Shown here: positions 35,925-48,951 of the stretch, piece after piece | How the letters are laid out: the number at the start of each line of letters is the position of its first letter | How positions within the stretch are numbered: the stretch's first letter is position 1 | Source: Vitellaria paradoxa | Lineage: Eukaryota; Streptophyta; Magnoliopsida; Ericales; Sapotaceae | Direction: 5' to 3' | DNA: 64,000 bases | NCBI GenBank assembly: GCA_019916065.1 | Contig: CM034241.1 | Location: forward strand, 12,499,223 to 12,563,222 | Made by a program: the position numbers and the translations under genes | The notes under the pieces: model-generated | The model's input: only the letters and a program-made list of their open reading frames with translations | Databases searched by the model: none | What the model was told of the DNA's origin: nothing

Positions 35925-36184
35925 CCATTTGGTAACTTTTTATTTTTTATTTTTTATTTATATTTTTAAACTTTTATAAATTAGTAATAAAAATATGTTT
36001 ATCAAAATCTGTTTATTTTTTGTTTCTAAAAAAATGAAAATTTAAATAAAAAAATGCAAATAAAAAAGTTTTCATTATGTTTTTATTTTCTATTACAAAC
36101 ATTTTGTCAATTTTAAAATTTTGTCTATTTTTATTACATCATATTAAAATAAATTATTTTATTCAAATGATAAAGGGAGAAAAA
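35925..36184. repeat. left part of an AT-rich inverted-arm element
   Basis: Begins CCATTTGGTAACTTTTTATT and is, in inverse, alignable with 20340-20595 (ACAAAATGTTT, ATTACATCATATTAAAATAA). Homology resumes at about 39893, to the right of the LTR-like insertion. Confidence 0.55.
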
Positions 36185-38129
36185 TGTAATAACCTGAATT
36201 TTTTTTTCTTAATTAAATTGCTTAAGTGTGGTGGTGATACTTGTTATAATAAAAATCTAGAAAATTGAGGATTTGAAAATTTTTGGAATTGGTTGGAAAG
36301 ATTTTCGGATTTAATTTCACTCTATGTGGGAGTTTAAAGTAGAATTTCTAAATTTTTATCCAAACACTTCCTAGCCCAATTACTTATTTGGTTCAAACCA
36401 AGCCCATTAACCCATGGGTCAACCCTTTTCTTTGACTCACCTCAACTCACTTTATCACTCAATGAGTTGACTCATGAATAGTTGCTCTAAATTATTTCCC
36501 GACAACTTCATTTTCCATCTTCCATACACTCTCACCATCTTTCAAAATTAGGTGGCTAATTAGTCAAAAAGAAGACCCTACATTGATGACTTTAAAGCAT
36601 TCTTTCAAATTACTTACCTAGCATGATTTAAACACTTAAAGCATCTTTTAAATAATTTTGTTTAATTTGTCAAAAAGCTAGCATGATTCCCGGATCATGC
36701 CACCTCCATACATCTTTCCCAATACTTTTCTTAAATGATATGGTTAGATAGTCAAAAAGTAAGCATGATTCTTGGATCATGCTACCAATTGTATAGGCAT
36801 GATCTTACCTTAGTTGATTTCTTCTCCACTAATAATTTTCTCTACACTCCCTATAAATTGTGTGTCTTCAAAGAGAAGAAAATAAGAGAGAAATAATAAT
36901 AAATTATTAATTAGTGAGGCTAAAGATTTGGTGTTGCTTGGAGGAAGAAGAAAAGCTTGGAATTTTCCAATTTGGGTGGTGTTCAAAGCTAACTCATTTT
37001 TCCTTCTCAGACTTGGTCATTAATATCTTCATTGAGGTAGGATGATGAATCTCCTAAAATATATTTGATGCATTTTCTGGTTTGAAGTATGAAACTTGAT
37101 TGTGATAAAAATAAATACCCGTATATTGGGGGTAGGGAAGCCAAAATTTTGACTGATATAACTCAGTATGCTGACAGCTCTCTATTTATAACTTCTTATG
37201 TGCTTCTGACCTCAAAAATGGTGGAATTAGGCTTCGGCTAAAACATAAAAGTTGTAGCCCTTTCAGTTTTCGTTTCAACCCAAAAAGAATTGCATCAATC
37301 CGATTTGTGAGTCAAAAGTTATGCCCAAAATACTGAGCACGTGTAAAACTGTATTTTCTGAACAAACTAAATTCAAAGCTGTTTTTGTACCTTTACACCT
37401 TAGAATTTTAAAAAGTGTAAAACATGAAAGTTGTAAGTCTTGAAGTCTAGTTTCTACATATATAAAGTTTATAGATATTGGAGTTCTGCTCTATTTTATA
37501 TGAATTTTCTTTCAAGCTACTATTCTGCTTAGCTTTAATTGATGCTTGTTTGGATTTGTTTAGAATATTATGTTTAAAGATTTATTTAAATTTTCAATTT
37601 CCTTCTGTTAGATATTGTCATGTTAATAATTTCTATTGATATGAAATTATTTTAAACTAGATATTATGTATTATTTGATACTCTAATATTGATGATAATT
37701 GACTTAGATAATCAGTTTTACCATGGATAGTTGGATGACTTATTCAAACTAAAATGCTAGTATTTGATAAAATGCCCAAAAGAAATAATGGACTTGTTCT
37801 TTTCTCATTTGGTCTTTCTTAAATGAAATTGATTTATTTTGTCAACATAACAAGTTATATAACTATATTTTTATGATTAAGTGAATTTGATGAAACTCAT
37901 TTAATACCTTCCTAAACATTGGAATAATTCTGTGGACAATTGTGGATATCTTGAAGCCAAAAACCTATGATAAGGGTTTGGTTATAAATAAGATGATGAT
38001 TGGAAATTTATTTAGATTATTTTGAATAAAATAAAAGTTATCAATTCTGCTAAAAATTAAATATAAGTCAAAGAGCTATTTATTTTCTTTATATTCCATA
38101 AAATAATAAAATAAAAGGTAAAAGAAGCA

Positions 38130-38219
38130 AAAATCGAGATTTGCAGCCAATGAGGTTCGAACTTGCGACTTTAATTCGTAATTAGGGTCGCCCACCCACT
38201 AACCTACCAACCTCGGCCT
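38130..38219 (-). repeat. tRNA-like SINE head, family 1
   Basis: Minus strand shows A-box-like GGTAGGTTAGTGGGTGG and B-box-like AAGTTCGAACC at pol III spacing. Alignable with 52091-52180, including GTGGGTGGGC then ACCCTAATT. Not a functional tRNA: no cloverleaf acceptor pairing. Confidence 0.5.
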
Positions 38220-38945
38220 AATTAATATACCATTAGGAATAATTTTATTCTTATCAAATTTGGTACGGTAAACTTGTCAAAACAATTAACTAAAATACTA
38301 ATTGCATTCTAATTTTTTTTACTTGCTACTTGTTAATTTACATATAGTACTTACCTTTGTGATAATGATATTGATGACTATGTTAAATCTTTGATTTATT
38401 GAGAATTGCTATTAAATTATGAATTTAGATAAAGTGCTTAAAAAATATATATATATACTGCTTGTGACTCAATAATCCCACTTTTGATTCATCACCCGGG
38501 AACATTGCCGGTTGTTATTAAAAATGTCTAATTTCCATACAAAGTACCCTTGGAATGTAAAAGGGTGAGAAGATATTAAGGCACTCGGTGCTAAAGTTAT
38601 TTTTGGCAATGGGGTGATGGGTGGGTAGAAATGGCTTTTTAGATGAAGATGGGAACATGCATTTTATTTGGGAGATGCTCCATTCTGACCTGGCCAGTCA
38701 GGCAGCCGGTCGCGACGGCTAGGTTTTTGGTAGGTGACACCGTCGGTATGCATTGGATGCTAAGCCCGTAAAGTCACTGGTTCCCAAGGCTGGGGGTAGA
38801 GGAGGATAGGAGTATGATTATCTTATGAGGATTTAGATTAAACTCCTTTACAAAAATTTTACTGTGACCAGCAACCTCTTTTGTTATGTATGAATGATGT
38901 GTTGGAATTATTTAAATTATATTTAATTCCTCTCGATTAATATTT

Positions 38946-38981
<36 letters not shown>

Positions 38982-38984
38982 AAA

Positions 38985-39065
38985 CCTGTATCGCTACGGG
39001 GTTTGATCCCGAGACCTTGAAGATCTAAATCTGAGATCCCTACCACTGCGACACAGACTTCATTG
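38985..39065 (-). repeat. tRNA-like block, family 2
   Basis: Minus strand: CTGTGTC at one end pairs with GATACAG at the other (one G-T pair), with A-box-like GCAGTGGTAGGGATC and a T-arm CGGGATCAAACCCCG. The middle does not fold cleanly, so a tRNA-derived relic. A diverged copy lies at 51400-51475. Confidence 0.45.
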
Positions 39066-39962
39066 TGGTATACACATCAGTATTTAACTATTTTACATGT
39101 AAGTAAAATAGTAGTTACGGTGACGGTTTCATCGAACCGTTGTAAGTATAATTTACATTATTCAGTTGAGATCTATTGAATTAATTGTTGCATACATAGT
39201 ATGCCACCTAAACACATTCACTTAATACAGTGTAGTATTACAACCACTGCATATAGGCACCTAGGAGATTCTGATTACTGGGCTTTAGTAGCTCACCCCT
39301 TGTGGGAATATTTTTTTCAGGATATTAAGCACAAGAATACAGAAGATGAGCTAGAAAGAGATTAATTTCTCTTAAATATTCCATCAGAAGAATTATCTAT
39401 TTTTTTCTTCTTTCCTGCACAGAGCTGGAGGACTTTATTTTTGGTCTGTAATAATTGTTGGATGATTGTAATTATTAAGCATAGACCTAATTTGCTTTTA
39501 TTTGGTATGTAATGTTAATCGCGTGGTTGGGACACTTAGATGGCTCTGTAATATTTTTCTCTATCTTTATTTTATGCCCTGTAGTTGAAATCCCATCAAA
39601 TGGTTCAGTCCAATGACTTATAAATATTGTTTGGGATAATCATAGGATTTTGACTATCTTAAATTTTTCTTACGGGTCAACCCCAATTTGGAGGAAAACT
39701 CTGGGGTGTGACAGCGTGTTATTATCATACCTAACAAATAAATTCCAAGTCACCCCTGGGCATTCGGTTATGAAAATCCGGGGCGTGACAAAAAATATAT
39801 ATGTGGTATATATCCATCAAATCTATATTGAATTGCGGATGCAAAAATGACAAAATCATTTTTGATTGAACCAAATAAAGGTCTCCTCAAAAATATTTTA
39901 TTAAATTAAAATTATTTTTAATAAATAATATAATTAAATTAAATTAATTATATAAATTAGAA

Positions 39963-40220
39963 TTTTTTGTAAAAATATCTCTTAAATTATCCCCCTTTTT
40001 ATTTCATCTTCAAACCATCAAACGTACTTATTATATTCTCGAACTATCTAATTTCATTCTATTTAGTTCAAACATTAATTTCAACTGTTAACTTTAATGT
40101 ATTCAGACCAAATAGAACGGAATTAAATAGTTCAAAGATCTAATAAGAACATTTGAAAATTTGAGTACGAAATAGAAAAAAAAAAATGATAGTTTGAGGA
40201 ATGTCTTTATTAAAAAAAAA
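39963..40220. repeat. palindromic MITE, copy 1
   Basis: Left TAAAAATATCTCTTAAATTA, right inverse TAATAAAGACATTCCTCAAA then CTATC; the whole element is nearly self-complementary around a GTTAACTTTAA centre. Same element recurs at 41063. Confidence 0.7.
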
Positions 40221-41062
40221 TCTTTCTTTTATAAATATTTTTTCAATTTTGATACTTTATTCATTTTTTGCATCATATTAAAATGAATTACTTTATTTGA
40301 ATATTTTATTAAACTAAAATCATTTTTGTAAATAACATATTATTATAGTGATTTATTTTATTAAAACAAAAATAAAAATTTATTATTAAAATGATTTTTT
40401 ATTAAACTAAAATTATTTTTGAAAATTAACAATTACATATTAAAAGATTTATTTTTATTGAAATTAAATTAATTATAAATAAAATAATAATTTATTATTA
40501 AAATAATTTATTTTATTAGATTATAATTATGTTTTAATAAATAATAATTACATATTAAAATAACTTATTTTAGCAAAATTGAAATTAATGATAATGACAT
40601 ATTAAAATAATTTATTTATTAAATTAATATTACTATTAAATTAATAGTTTATTATTGAAACAACTTTTTATTAAATTAAAATCTTTTAATAAGTAATAAT
40701 TAACTCTTAAAATTATTTATTTATTACGTTGAATTAATTTCAATAAATAAAATATTAATTTATTATTAAGTTTTAATATACTTTATTAAAATTAATTATT
40801 ATTAAAAAAATAGTATATAATTTTAAATTAACTAGTTTATATATATTTTATTAAATTTATTTAAATATATAAAAAATTAATAAAATTAAATATTTTATTA
40901 AAATAAAATTAATTACCATAAAAAACTATACTAACAGACATGTTCTTTTTTTATTTTGAAGTAAAAAATAATATTTGAAAATAAAAAATTAAAAACAAAA
41001 ACTGTTGAGATAAAACGAAAAAATTTATAAAATTTACAAATGAGCCTTATATTTAACATAAG

Positions 41063-41312
41063 TTTTTTTTTACAAAAATATCCCTCTTTTTTCTATTTCA
41101 TTCCAAAACTATCAAACGTACCCACTTCATCTTCAAACTACCCAATTTCATTCAATTTGGTACAAATCTGTTAAAATTAATAAATGAAGTTAGTGATCAA
41201 ACCAAACAGAATAAAATTAAATAGTTCAAGAATGTAATAGATATATTTGATAGTTTGAGGATGAAATAGAAAAAGGAATGATAGTTTGAGAGATATTTTA
41301 TTAAAAAAAAAA
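41063..41312. repeat. palindromic MITE, copy 2
   Basis: Shares ACAAAAATATCCCTC, TATTTCATTCCAAAACTATC-like and GATAGTTTGAGGATGAAATAG with copy 1 in the same order. Flanked by CCTTATA at about 41045 and 41313, a possible target duplication. Confidence 0.7.
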
Positions 41313-42075
41313 CCTTATAAATTATTATGTAATATATTTTATTAATTTATTTTTAATAAGTAGTTAAATTAAATTACCTAATTTAATAAAATATATTTTA
41401 ATAAAAATACATTTTATTAAAATATATTTTATTAAATATATTTCAACTAATTATTTTTAATAAATATCATAATTAATTTTAATTAACTTAATTTAATTTA
41501 ATTAATTTAACTACTATTAAATATATTTAATTAATTTAAGTATTTTAAATAATATGAAATATATTTTATTAAATTATTTTTAATAATATCATAACTAAAT
41601 TAATTTAATTTAATTTAATTTGTAACTAATTTAGTTTAATTAATTTATTTAATATTAAATATATTCCCTTAAATTAATATATTTTTAATAAATATCATAA
41701 TTAAATTATTTAAATTATGAAATATACTTTATTAAATTATTTTTAGTAAATAATATAATTAAATTATAACTAATATATTTTATATTTATGAATTAAATGG
41801 TATAATAATTATATTTTATTCAATTGTTTTAATACATAATATAATTAAATTAAATTAATATGGAATTTATTTATTAAATTCAATTAATTTTTAAAAACTA
41901 ATCAAATTAAATATTTTATGAAAAAACTAATAATTATAAAAAATTGCATTTCAAGTGCAGCTTTAGTTTTTATTTCATAAAAAAATAACAACAATAACAA
42001 AAAGAAAACAGAAAATATAAACAAATAAACATAAATAAAAAAAACGGCAGTATTATCAAACGATCCTTTCATGTT

Positions 42076-43113
42076 TAGAGTAGTTGGAATTTCAAAGAAA
42101 CCATTGGTTTGATTAGGTTCTAACAAATACTAAAATTTTAAACTTAAAGGCGGAAATAACTATGGCAGAGTTAGGTCAATAGAGTAGGGGCAATTGACCT
42201 TTCTCTTTTTTTTTTTTTAAATTAATTTTACATATTTATTTTCACTACTCCAATTTATCCTTACTTACCCCACTTATAACCAACTGCCTCTCACCATTTC
42301 AACACATCTATTTTTTGAAAAATTCTTGATCTTCACCATTTATCAAACTTCAAATCTTTTTTTAACCAACTTCAGCTCTTTTTTATTATTTATCATTTAT
42401 CTAATTTCATCTTTTTTCTTTTTTTTTTTTAGATATACTGTTCTTGCTCCCACCTACTACCTTTTCTATCTCCGCCATTGTTTAAACTTGACTTCTTTGG
42501 CTAGGCGGTGTTTTTTGTTAACTCAAGTTCTCAATTACCCACTTTTATTTTTCCATTCTAGTAGGGTGTATAGGATTTAAATGATAAAATTCGAGGTTGA
42601 TATGAGATAGATAATTAAAATTTGACAAGGATAAAAAGATGAGTTAGGATTTTAATCATTTCGTAGTCAACCTATCTCAATTATAAAATAAAGTATCTGA
42701 AATAAATTAGTTATAATATTGTATCGATAATGCCCTATTAATAAAAAGATAATTTATAAATGCTATCAATATATTTTTGTATTAATATAGTATAGATTGT
42801 GTTAATTTTTTACTAAGTTCATTTTGACTCTTGAAAAGCTGTAATAAGTTCAGCTATTTAATATAAGTACAACGAATGGGGGATAAGAGAGCTCATCCTG
42901 TCACGACACAATTATAGGGTGTGTATAGGGAGGGTTTTTATCTAGGGGTGCACAACTTTATTGGTGAAATTATGATATCGAATCGAATTTTTTTGAATTA
43001 ATGGTCTAGTTATGACTTAAAAGTTAAAAATTTGAGTTATTTGATTTTATTCGAACTCAGGTTTGAGAGTCCGGTTAATAGAACCATTGTGATTCTATTT
43101 AATTAATATATTA
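42076..43113. other. intergenic, nothing assigned
   Basis: AT-rich; the T- and C-rich stretch at 42300-42560 gives an 84-codon frame without family features. No element boundary apart from TATTA at 43109-43113, next to the gypsy end. Confidence 0.4.
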
Positions 43114-46100
43114 TGTGAGAAAATTTTAAGCCCTTTTTTGTAGACCCCTCTCTCATGTTTTTATAAACTTTTCCTCCGACGTGGACTTGCATGAAAGAAA
43201 ATAGCAAAATAAAGTAGTTAGAGGCAGTTCACGACCATGGACTCTTTGATACTTAAATTAATTGCAGATATAAATAATAATCTCATATAGATAGAGAGTG
43301 AGGAACGAAGGGTGGAGGTGACTTTTGAACTGTATTGGTTTGGACAAATCACAGGGAAAAGATACCTCCCTTTAGTTTTAAAAGGCTTCCACCTACTTCA
43401 ACTGTCAAGGAAGGAGAAATAGAAGAAGAAGAAGAAGAAGAAGAAGAAGAAGGGGGTGAATTGGAAGTTAGTAGTGCTACTTAGGAGATAAACACCCAAG
43501 CTGCTTCCAGTTCGGATCCCAAAGAGACTTCAAAGGAGACATCTAATAGTGGATGCACTTGAAAAAGGCTTGAAGCCTGAGTTCCCTTTTCACTTTCCCC
43601 TATTGTAAGTTTTCTTTTCTTAAAGGAGATCTTCATGAGATGTAACTCTAAACTTCAAGTTGAAATAAAATTGATGTTTCTTTTTTGTTGAGATTGTTCC
43701 GTGATTGCTCTAATTTTTCTTTTGGTAAAAGACTTACAGTTGAACTAAATTCCATTTTGAGGAAAAAAATGCCTTATGAAATTACTTTTTGAAAAGTTAT
43801 AACTTTTTAAGCTTAAAACTTGCGAACTGTAATGACTTTAAGGAAGGCTCGACCTTCTTATGTTCGGGCCAAGGTATAACTTCTTACAAGAAAACTTTTC
43901 AAACCATAAGTATTATGATTGGGGCAAGGTACTCAACCATTTAAAATGGGATAAAGAATTGATTACGTATAAGAACTTAAAATAATCTAAAATGGCTTTA
44001 CTTACTTCGTATTAAAAGGAAGTTGGTCCTTTTGTCGACCTAATCTATCTTAGTCAGGACAATTTAAAGCTTTCCTAAGCCTAACAGCTTGGTAAAGCCT
44101 AGCTTAAAGGATGGTGGAGCTCGGCTACCTTAGAAATAGGAGCAAAACTAACCATTCCTAAAAACTTGTAAAAGTCAAGACTAGTACCCTATAAAACTTG
44201 ACCATGGTTTTTGAACATTAATAACTAAGCTTGAGCCAGTTGGACATTAATCCTTTTGACAATCCTTTTGAGGAACCTTTTGAAATTCCTTTTGACAGTC
44301 TAAAATTCCTTTTTCTATTACTTCATTGAATAAGTATATCTGATTAGTAATAAGAATAGCTTTACAAATTCTTTAAGCATATTAAAGTTTTAAGTGAGTT
44401 GTATTCTAAGGTCCCTTTACTGGTCTTCCCTCAAGATATGCTGACCAGTAAACCTCATTTCTGAGTACTTTTGTAACTTGAAAAGATCCTTCCTAATTAG
44501 CGCTGAACTTTCCTTCTGTTGGATCATTCCTTACTCCCAGTAGCTTTCGAAGAATATAGTCACTGAGAGTGATAATAGACCAACGTAATCATGTTGAGAA
44601 TACTTTAACACTACAACTAAAAATCGTATGAAAGAGCCTGATCATCTATAAATGAGAGTGTAATTTTGAACTCAGCTTTTGCTTGATTATGGCCAGGGTT
44701 TGTCTTCTTTTTTTATATAAGCCTAATCGAAGTCAGGGCTTACCATCTTTTATGTGTGAGCCTGATTGAAGTCAGGACTTACCTTCCCTTCTAATAATCC
44801 TTTTTGATAACCTTTTTTAACAATCCTTTCTATATATGCCTAAACGTAATTAGGGCTTATCGTGGTTGAGTGATAAACTCAGCCATCAAAAAATGAGAGT
44901 GATGTCCATACATTACCCAGCAAGTGGTTCTCCTTATTGGCGGTGAATGCAAACTGCTGTGATTGATCATAGTAGATTGTGATCTGTTGTTAAGATCATT
45001 CATTAGCAAATACTCTCAATAGTACTAACAAAGGCAAAAGAAGAGAGTAAAAAAATGTCGGGTAATAAAGTTGAGTTGAGCTTTATACTATGAAAATTTT
45101 GAACGGTCATAACTTTGCACTTGGGTGTCTGATTTAGGTGTTTTTTTTTCATTTCATATATTTTTTCGAGATCTATGCTACCAAATAACTTATAGCAGCT
45201 TGAAATGGTTAGAATTATAAAATAATATCATTTTCATTGCTTTTTTAGACTTTTCTTCTTGAATATACTAACTATGACATTGCTTGACTATGAATATACA
45301 TTTGAACACTAATAACCTAGCTCGGCAATACTTTTAGTATTGAATAACCTTGCTTGGGGGATATGCTTTGCTCGGGGGATAACCTTGTTTGGGGAGAAAC
45401 CTTACTCAAGGGACAAGCTTTTGCTCGGGAATAGGCTTTTGTTCACGAATAGGCTTGCTCGAGAATAGCCTCTCTCAGGGGATAAGCTTGCTCAGGAATA
45501 ACTTGCTCAAGGATAAGCTTTTTCATTAGAATAGGCTTTTGTTTGGGAATAGGCTTACGTAGGGAGAGGCTTGCTCGGGAGTAAGCTTTTGCTCAAGGAT
45601 AGGCTTGCTCCTACTCGAGAATAGGCTTTTGCTCTTGCTTAGGAATAGGCTTTTGTTCAAAATATGATGAAATCCAGCTAATATAAATGATAAGATTTGA
45701 TGAAATTCACCTTGGGATAGTTGAGAAACTTTGGTCTAGCTTAGGAAATTTAATAGAAACTGATGAAATCCAGCTCGGGGATTTAATATGACTTGTTGGA
45801 ATCCTATTCAAGGATAGAACAATGTGCTTGAGAGAGAAATATAAACTTGTTGGATCCTTACTAGGAGGGAAGAAATATAGAGATGCTGGAGCCCTGTTGT
45901 GGGTGGAACATACTATTCTAGGGAGAAAATATAAACTTGCAAAGAATATAAACTTGCTTAGATAAAATAGTTTTGGCTGAGCAGCAAATAACTACCCGTG
46001 AAATAGCATCATCCTTTTAAGTTGAGCATATAAATATGAGACAGAGATGATGATTGACAATAATAAAGTGGTCTTTAGCAATCCAACAATCATCAAGTGA

Positions 46101-47000
46101 TGCACGTATTCATACTTGTGCTCGAAAATATTTAGGATGTGGCTGTACAAAAGTATGAACACAAAATAATTATAAAAAACAAAAGTGATCCATTCACAAA
46201 GCAATAATAGACCCAGTAAATGGATATATTTAGTCTTAAACCAAATATATATAAATGGAAACAAATTTGTTTATTTTGATGAAATTCTCAATGAATGAGA
46301 ATGCCCTCAATAGTAGAATAACATAGTTAGATAATGATCCTAGTTGTTAAAAATGCCCCAGTAGTGAGATAATGCTCCAACTGTAAGATAATGCCCCCAG
46401 ACGATGGTAGAAGAGATGCTTTCAGCAGTAATGATAGAACAAATACTTCTTACGTTAGAATAATTACATGGGCACAAATACGTGCCCCACGGTGGGCACC
46501 AAATATGCAGGAAAATTTTAACCCTCCTCTCCGATATTTCTGTAGACCTACTTTGGTGCAGACCTACATGTAAGAAAATGGTGAAAAAAGCAGCCAAAGG
46601 TAGTCCCCAACTATAGACTCCCCAATACTTAAGTTAGCTGCAAATATAAATAATAATCTCATGTAAAGAGAAAGAGAGAGAGAGAGAGAGGAACACTTAC
46701 TTCGTATAAGCATCTCATATTTATAGATATGGAATATCTGACATGGATTAGATTGATTTGACTATAGTGGTGGTAGATAAGTAGCATTAAATGCTAGCAA
46801 TAATGTGAGTGTTGGGTTTGGTAAAAAAATGACTTTAGTATATATTTTGTAGATCTTGTCTCTGATATACTTGAGTGTAATAAATCTAATAATTGTATGA
46901 TGTATTTATCAAATTATTTAGTCTTAATTTAACCAAAATATAACCTCCAATCAGGGTATAATTTATGGCCAAGGAAGGATATTTTTTGTACCAATATATA
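43114..47000 (-). mobile_element. Ty3/gypsy-type element with PBS but no visible pol (right end approximate)
   Basis: On the minus strand, 46503-46481 reads TTTGGTGCCCACCGTGGGGC, a primer-binding site of the type used by Tat/Athila-like gypsy elements. The 5' LTR lies above it (46506 to about 47000), with CTATAAATATGAG near 46720 as TATA box. Its last 190 bp recur at 43114-43310 (AAAATTTTAA, AATAATAATCTCAT), marking the 3' LTR end. The interior shows no protease, reverse transcriptase or integrase; it has a (GAA)n tract at 43418-43451 and a repeat array at 45313-45660. The upper LTR edge was not resolved. Confidence 0.6.
45313..45660. repeat. degenerate array of GGGAATAGGCTTTTGCTC-type units
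   Basis: About 15-18 irregular units of roughly 20 bp sharing GCTCGGGAATAGGCTT and variants (AAGCTTTTGCTCA, AGGCTTGCTCG). It lies in the interior of the gypsy element. Confidence 0.75.
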
Positions 47001-47827
47001 TATATAACTTACCAAAAAAACATATATATATATATATATATATCACATATAATATGTTTAAAAAAATGTCAAAAAGTAATATTAATAAAAAGTTACTTGT
47101 TCCCCATCTCTTAAAAAAATAAAAAATAAAAAACACATAGTTACAAATAAATGTTAAAATGCTCTTATTTTAAGATTTACAAGGGCATTGTTTGATGTAG
47201 TTGACAATGCTCAACTACTAAATTTGAGGAAATGGATTTCTATAACAAGATCAATAATGTCCTTAATCCTCAGAATATAAAATTTTTTATTAATAAATTA
47301 TTTCCCGTAAAACCGTCAAATTAAGTCAAACTAAATAAAAATTAGTGATTTGGTTTAATTTTTTTTTAATGGTTTGCCTACAATTTCAAAATCTTCTAAA
47401 TCAATAATTTGCAAGTTCAATTTCAATATTGGTATTAAATCTAGTGCACCTTAATATTTTTTAATAAGATTAACTAGACTTTGTTTAGTGTCAAAAAATA
47501 AATAAATAAATAGCAATGAGTAGGATTGTTAAACCAGCCCAAAGCCCACTTATTGTTGTTTTTATTTTTTTTTCTTTTTTGACAATTAGAAGAACATCAA
47601 ATTTATTATTTTAGGGAATTGTACCAAAATATTTTTTCAAAAAAGTGTGTCAAAATGATATGTTAATGACACTTGTACAATAGAAGTGCATCTTAATGAT
47701 TTTGTTATTTAAAATAATTAATCTACAAATAAGTTACACCATTCTAGTCCATTATGATTAAAAATATAGGGGAAAAGAAAGAAAAATTATGCTCACATAC
47801 ACTATTCATTATTTTGGGGACATTTAT
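47001..47827. other. AT-rich intergenic
   Basis: (AT)n at about 47023-47042. No gene or resolved element; part may belong to the 5' LTR of the gypsy element. Confidence 0.35.
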
Positions 47828-48920
47828 TGTCATGCCCCGGGTTTCACAACCCGAGTATGTGAACAAAAGAACACACATTACAACATTTAATAACTTTCCC
47901 AGTCCCACATCAGAGCCATACACACACTATGGAGTAAGGAATATAAAAATAAATGAAATTTAACTTTAAAATAATTAAATACCTTAGTCAAAACTGACTA
48001 GGCAACAAAGCTCCAAAACTAATCTAAACAATCTCTCAAAGCTAGATAAAATAATTAATAATAACCTCACAAACAGAGCCTTATTACAATTCACAAAAAA
48101 ACTATTCTCTAAAGAAAATTCTAATGTAATTAAATAAGAACAAATAAATAAATTCCTAATTTCCAAGGTGAGTAGGTCCTACACGTGACTCAAATTCATT
48201 ACCTGCATCACAAGCTGTAAGGGGTTTAGCACTAATATCACGTGTGCTCGAAACCTTAATAGTAGTATAAATGCAATATGCTCTAACATACTACTAAGTG
48301 AAACAATTATACAAAAGTAGCATTTTCAAACAAGAAATTAAGTTTATTTATTAATCTATATTCGTTACAATTTAATTGTGTTTCAGCACCACACAACAAA
48401 TCAAAGAAAAACAGGTTAATTTCAAGGTACTGCTGCTTGGTTGTCTCACAGAAACAAGACTCAACCAATATACATCATTCATTGATGTCTGCTTGGTTGT
48501 CCCGTTAAAATAGGACCCAACCAATATACACCATCTTTCGGTGTCTGCTTCCTAGGCCGAAGCCTTAGGAATATAATATGACACCCTTAGGCATTTGCAT
48601 CGTTCGTAGGTTACTAGCCTACTGGACTCAATTACCACCCCCGCGCGGGTTTTGGGACTCTCAACCCTTGGGTACGTATACCCGATATTTCAGCACCTCT
48701 CAACCCAAACAAAACACAAAATTTAGATTTTTCATTAGGTGCACGTTAAATAAATTTTCCTTCATTAAATATATTTTTGACCTTATTAATTGTCAATTCA
48801 CTAACACATTAAATAAAACAGAATTTAATCTCACTAAGCAAAGACCTTACGGTTAATATCCACGCCGCCTATATACCAATTTAATATATCAAGAATCACT
48901 CACATGTCCGAGGATTAATA

Positions 48921-48951
<31 letters not shown>

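Larger units (their letters stand above)
36185..39790 (+). mobile_element. long LTR-like element, TGTAATAACC family, copy 1
   Basis: Starts TGTAATAACCTGAATT and ends CCGGGGCGTGACA; flanked by AAAAA on both sides (36180-36184, 39791-39795), a weak duplication because the site is A-rich. At 3606 bp it has no coding capacity, so a solo long LTR or a large non-coding derivative. Same termini as 47828-49980 on the other strand, and its 3' third aligns with inverted sequence at 51100-52200. Carries two tRNA-like blocks on the minus strand. A second GGGGTGTGACA at 39702-39712 suggests a terminal rearrangement. Confidence 0.7.
39893..42075. repeat. right part of AT-rich inverted-arm element complex
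   Basis: The right end ACGGCAGTATTATCAAACGA is the inverse of the TTTGATAACACTGCC end, and its first 250 bp inward match 19640-19900 closely. Interior blocks near 40240 and 40940 look like further ends, so several related elements are stacked here. No protein-coding sequence. Confidence 0.6.

Noticed and set aside
38130..39065. Possible tRNA genes
   Set aside because: A- and B-box-like sequences are present but the stems do not form a proper cloverleaf with an anticodon arm; better read as SINE or tRNA-derived relics.
45992..46597. Minus-strand 85-90 codon frames
   Set aside because: They cover the gypsy primer-binding site and LTR edge; the apparent peptide includes the translated PBS.
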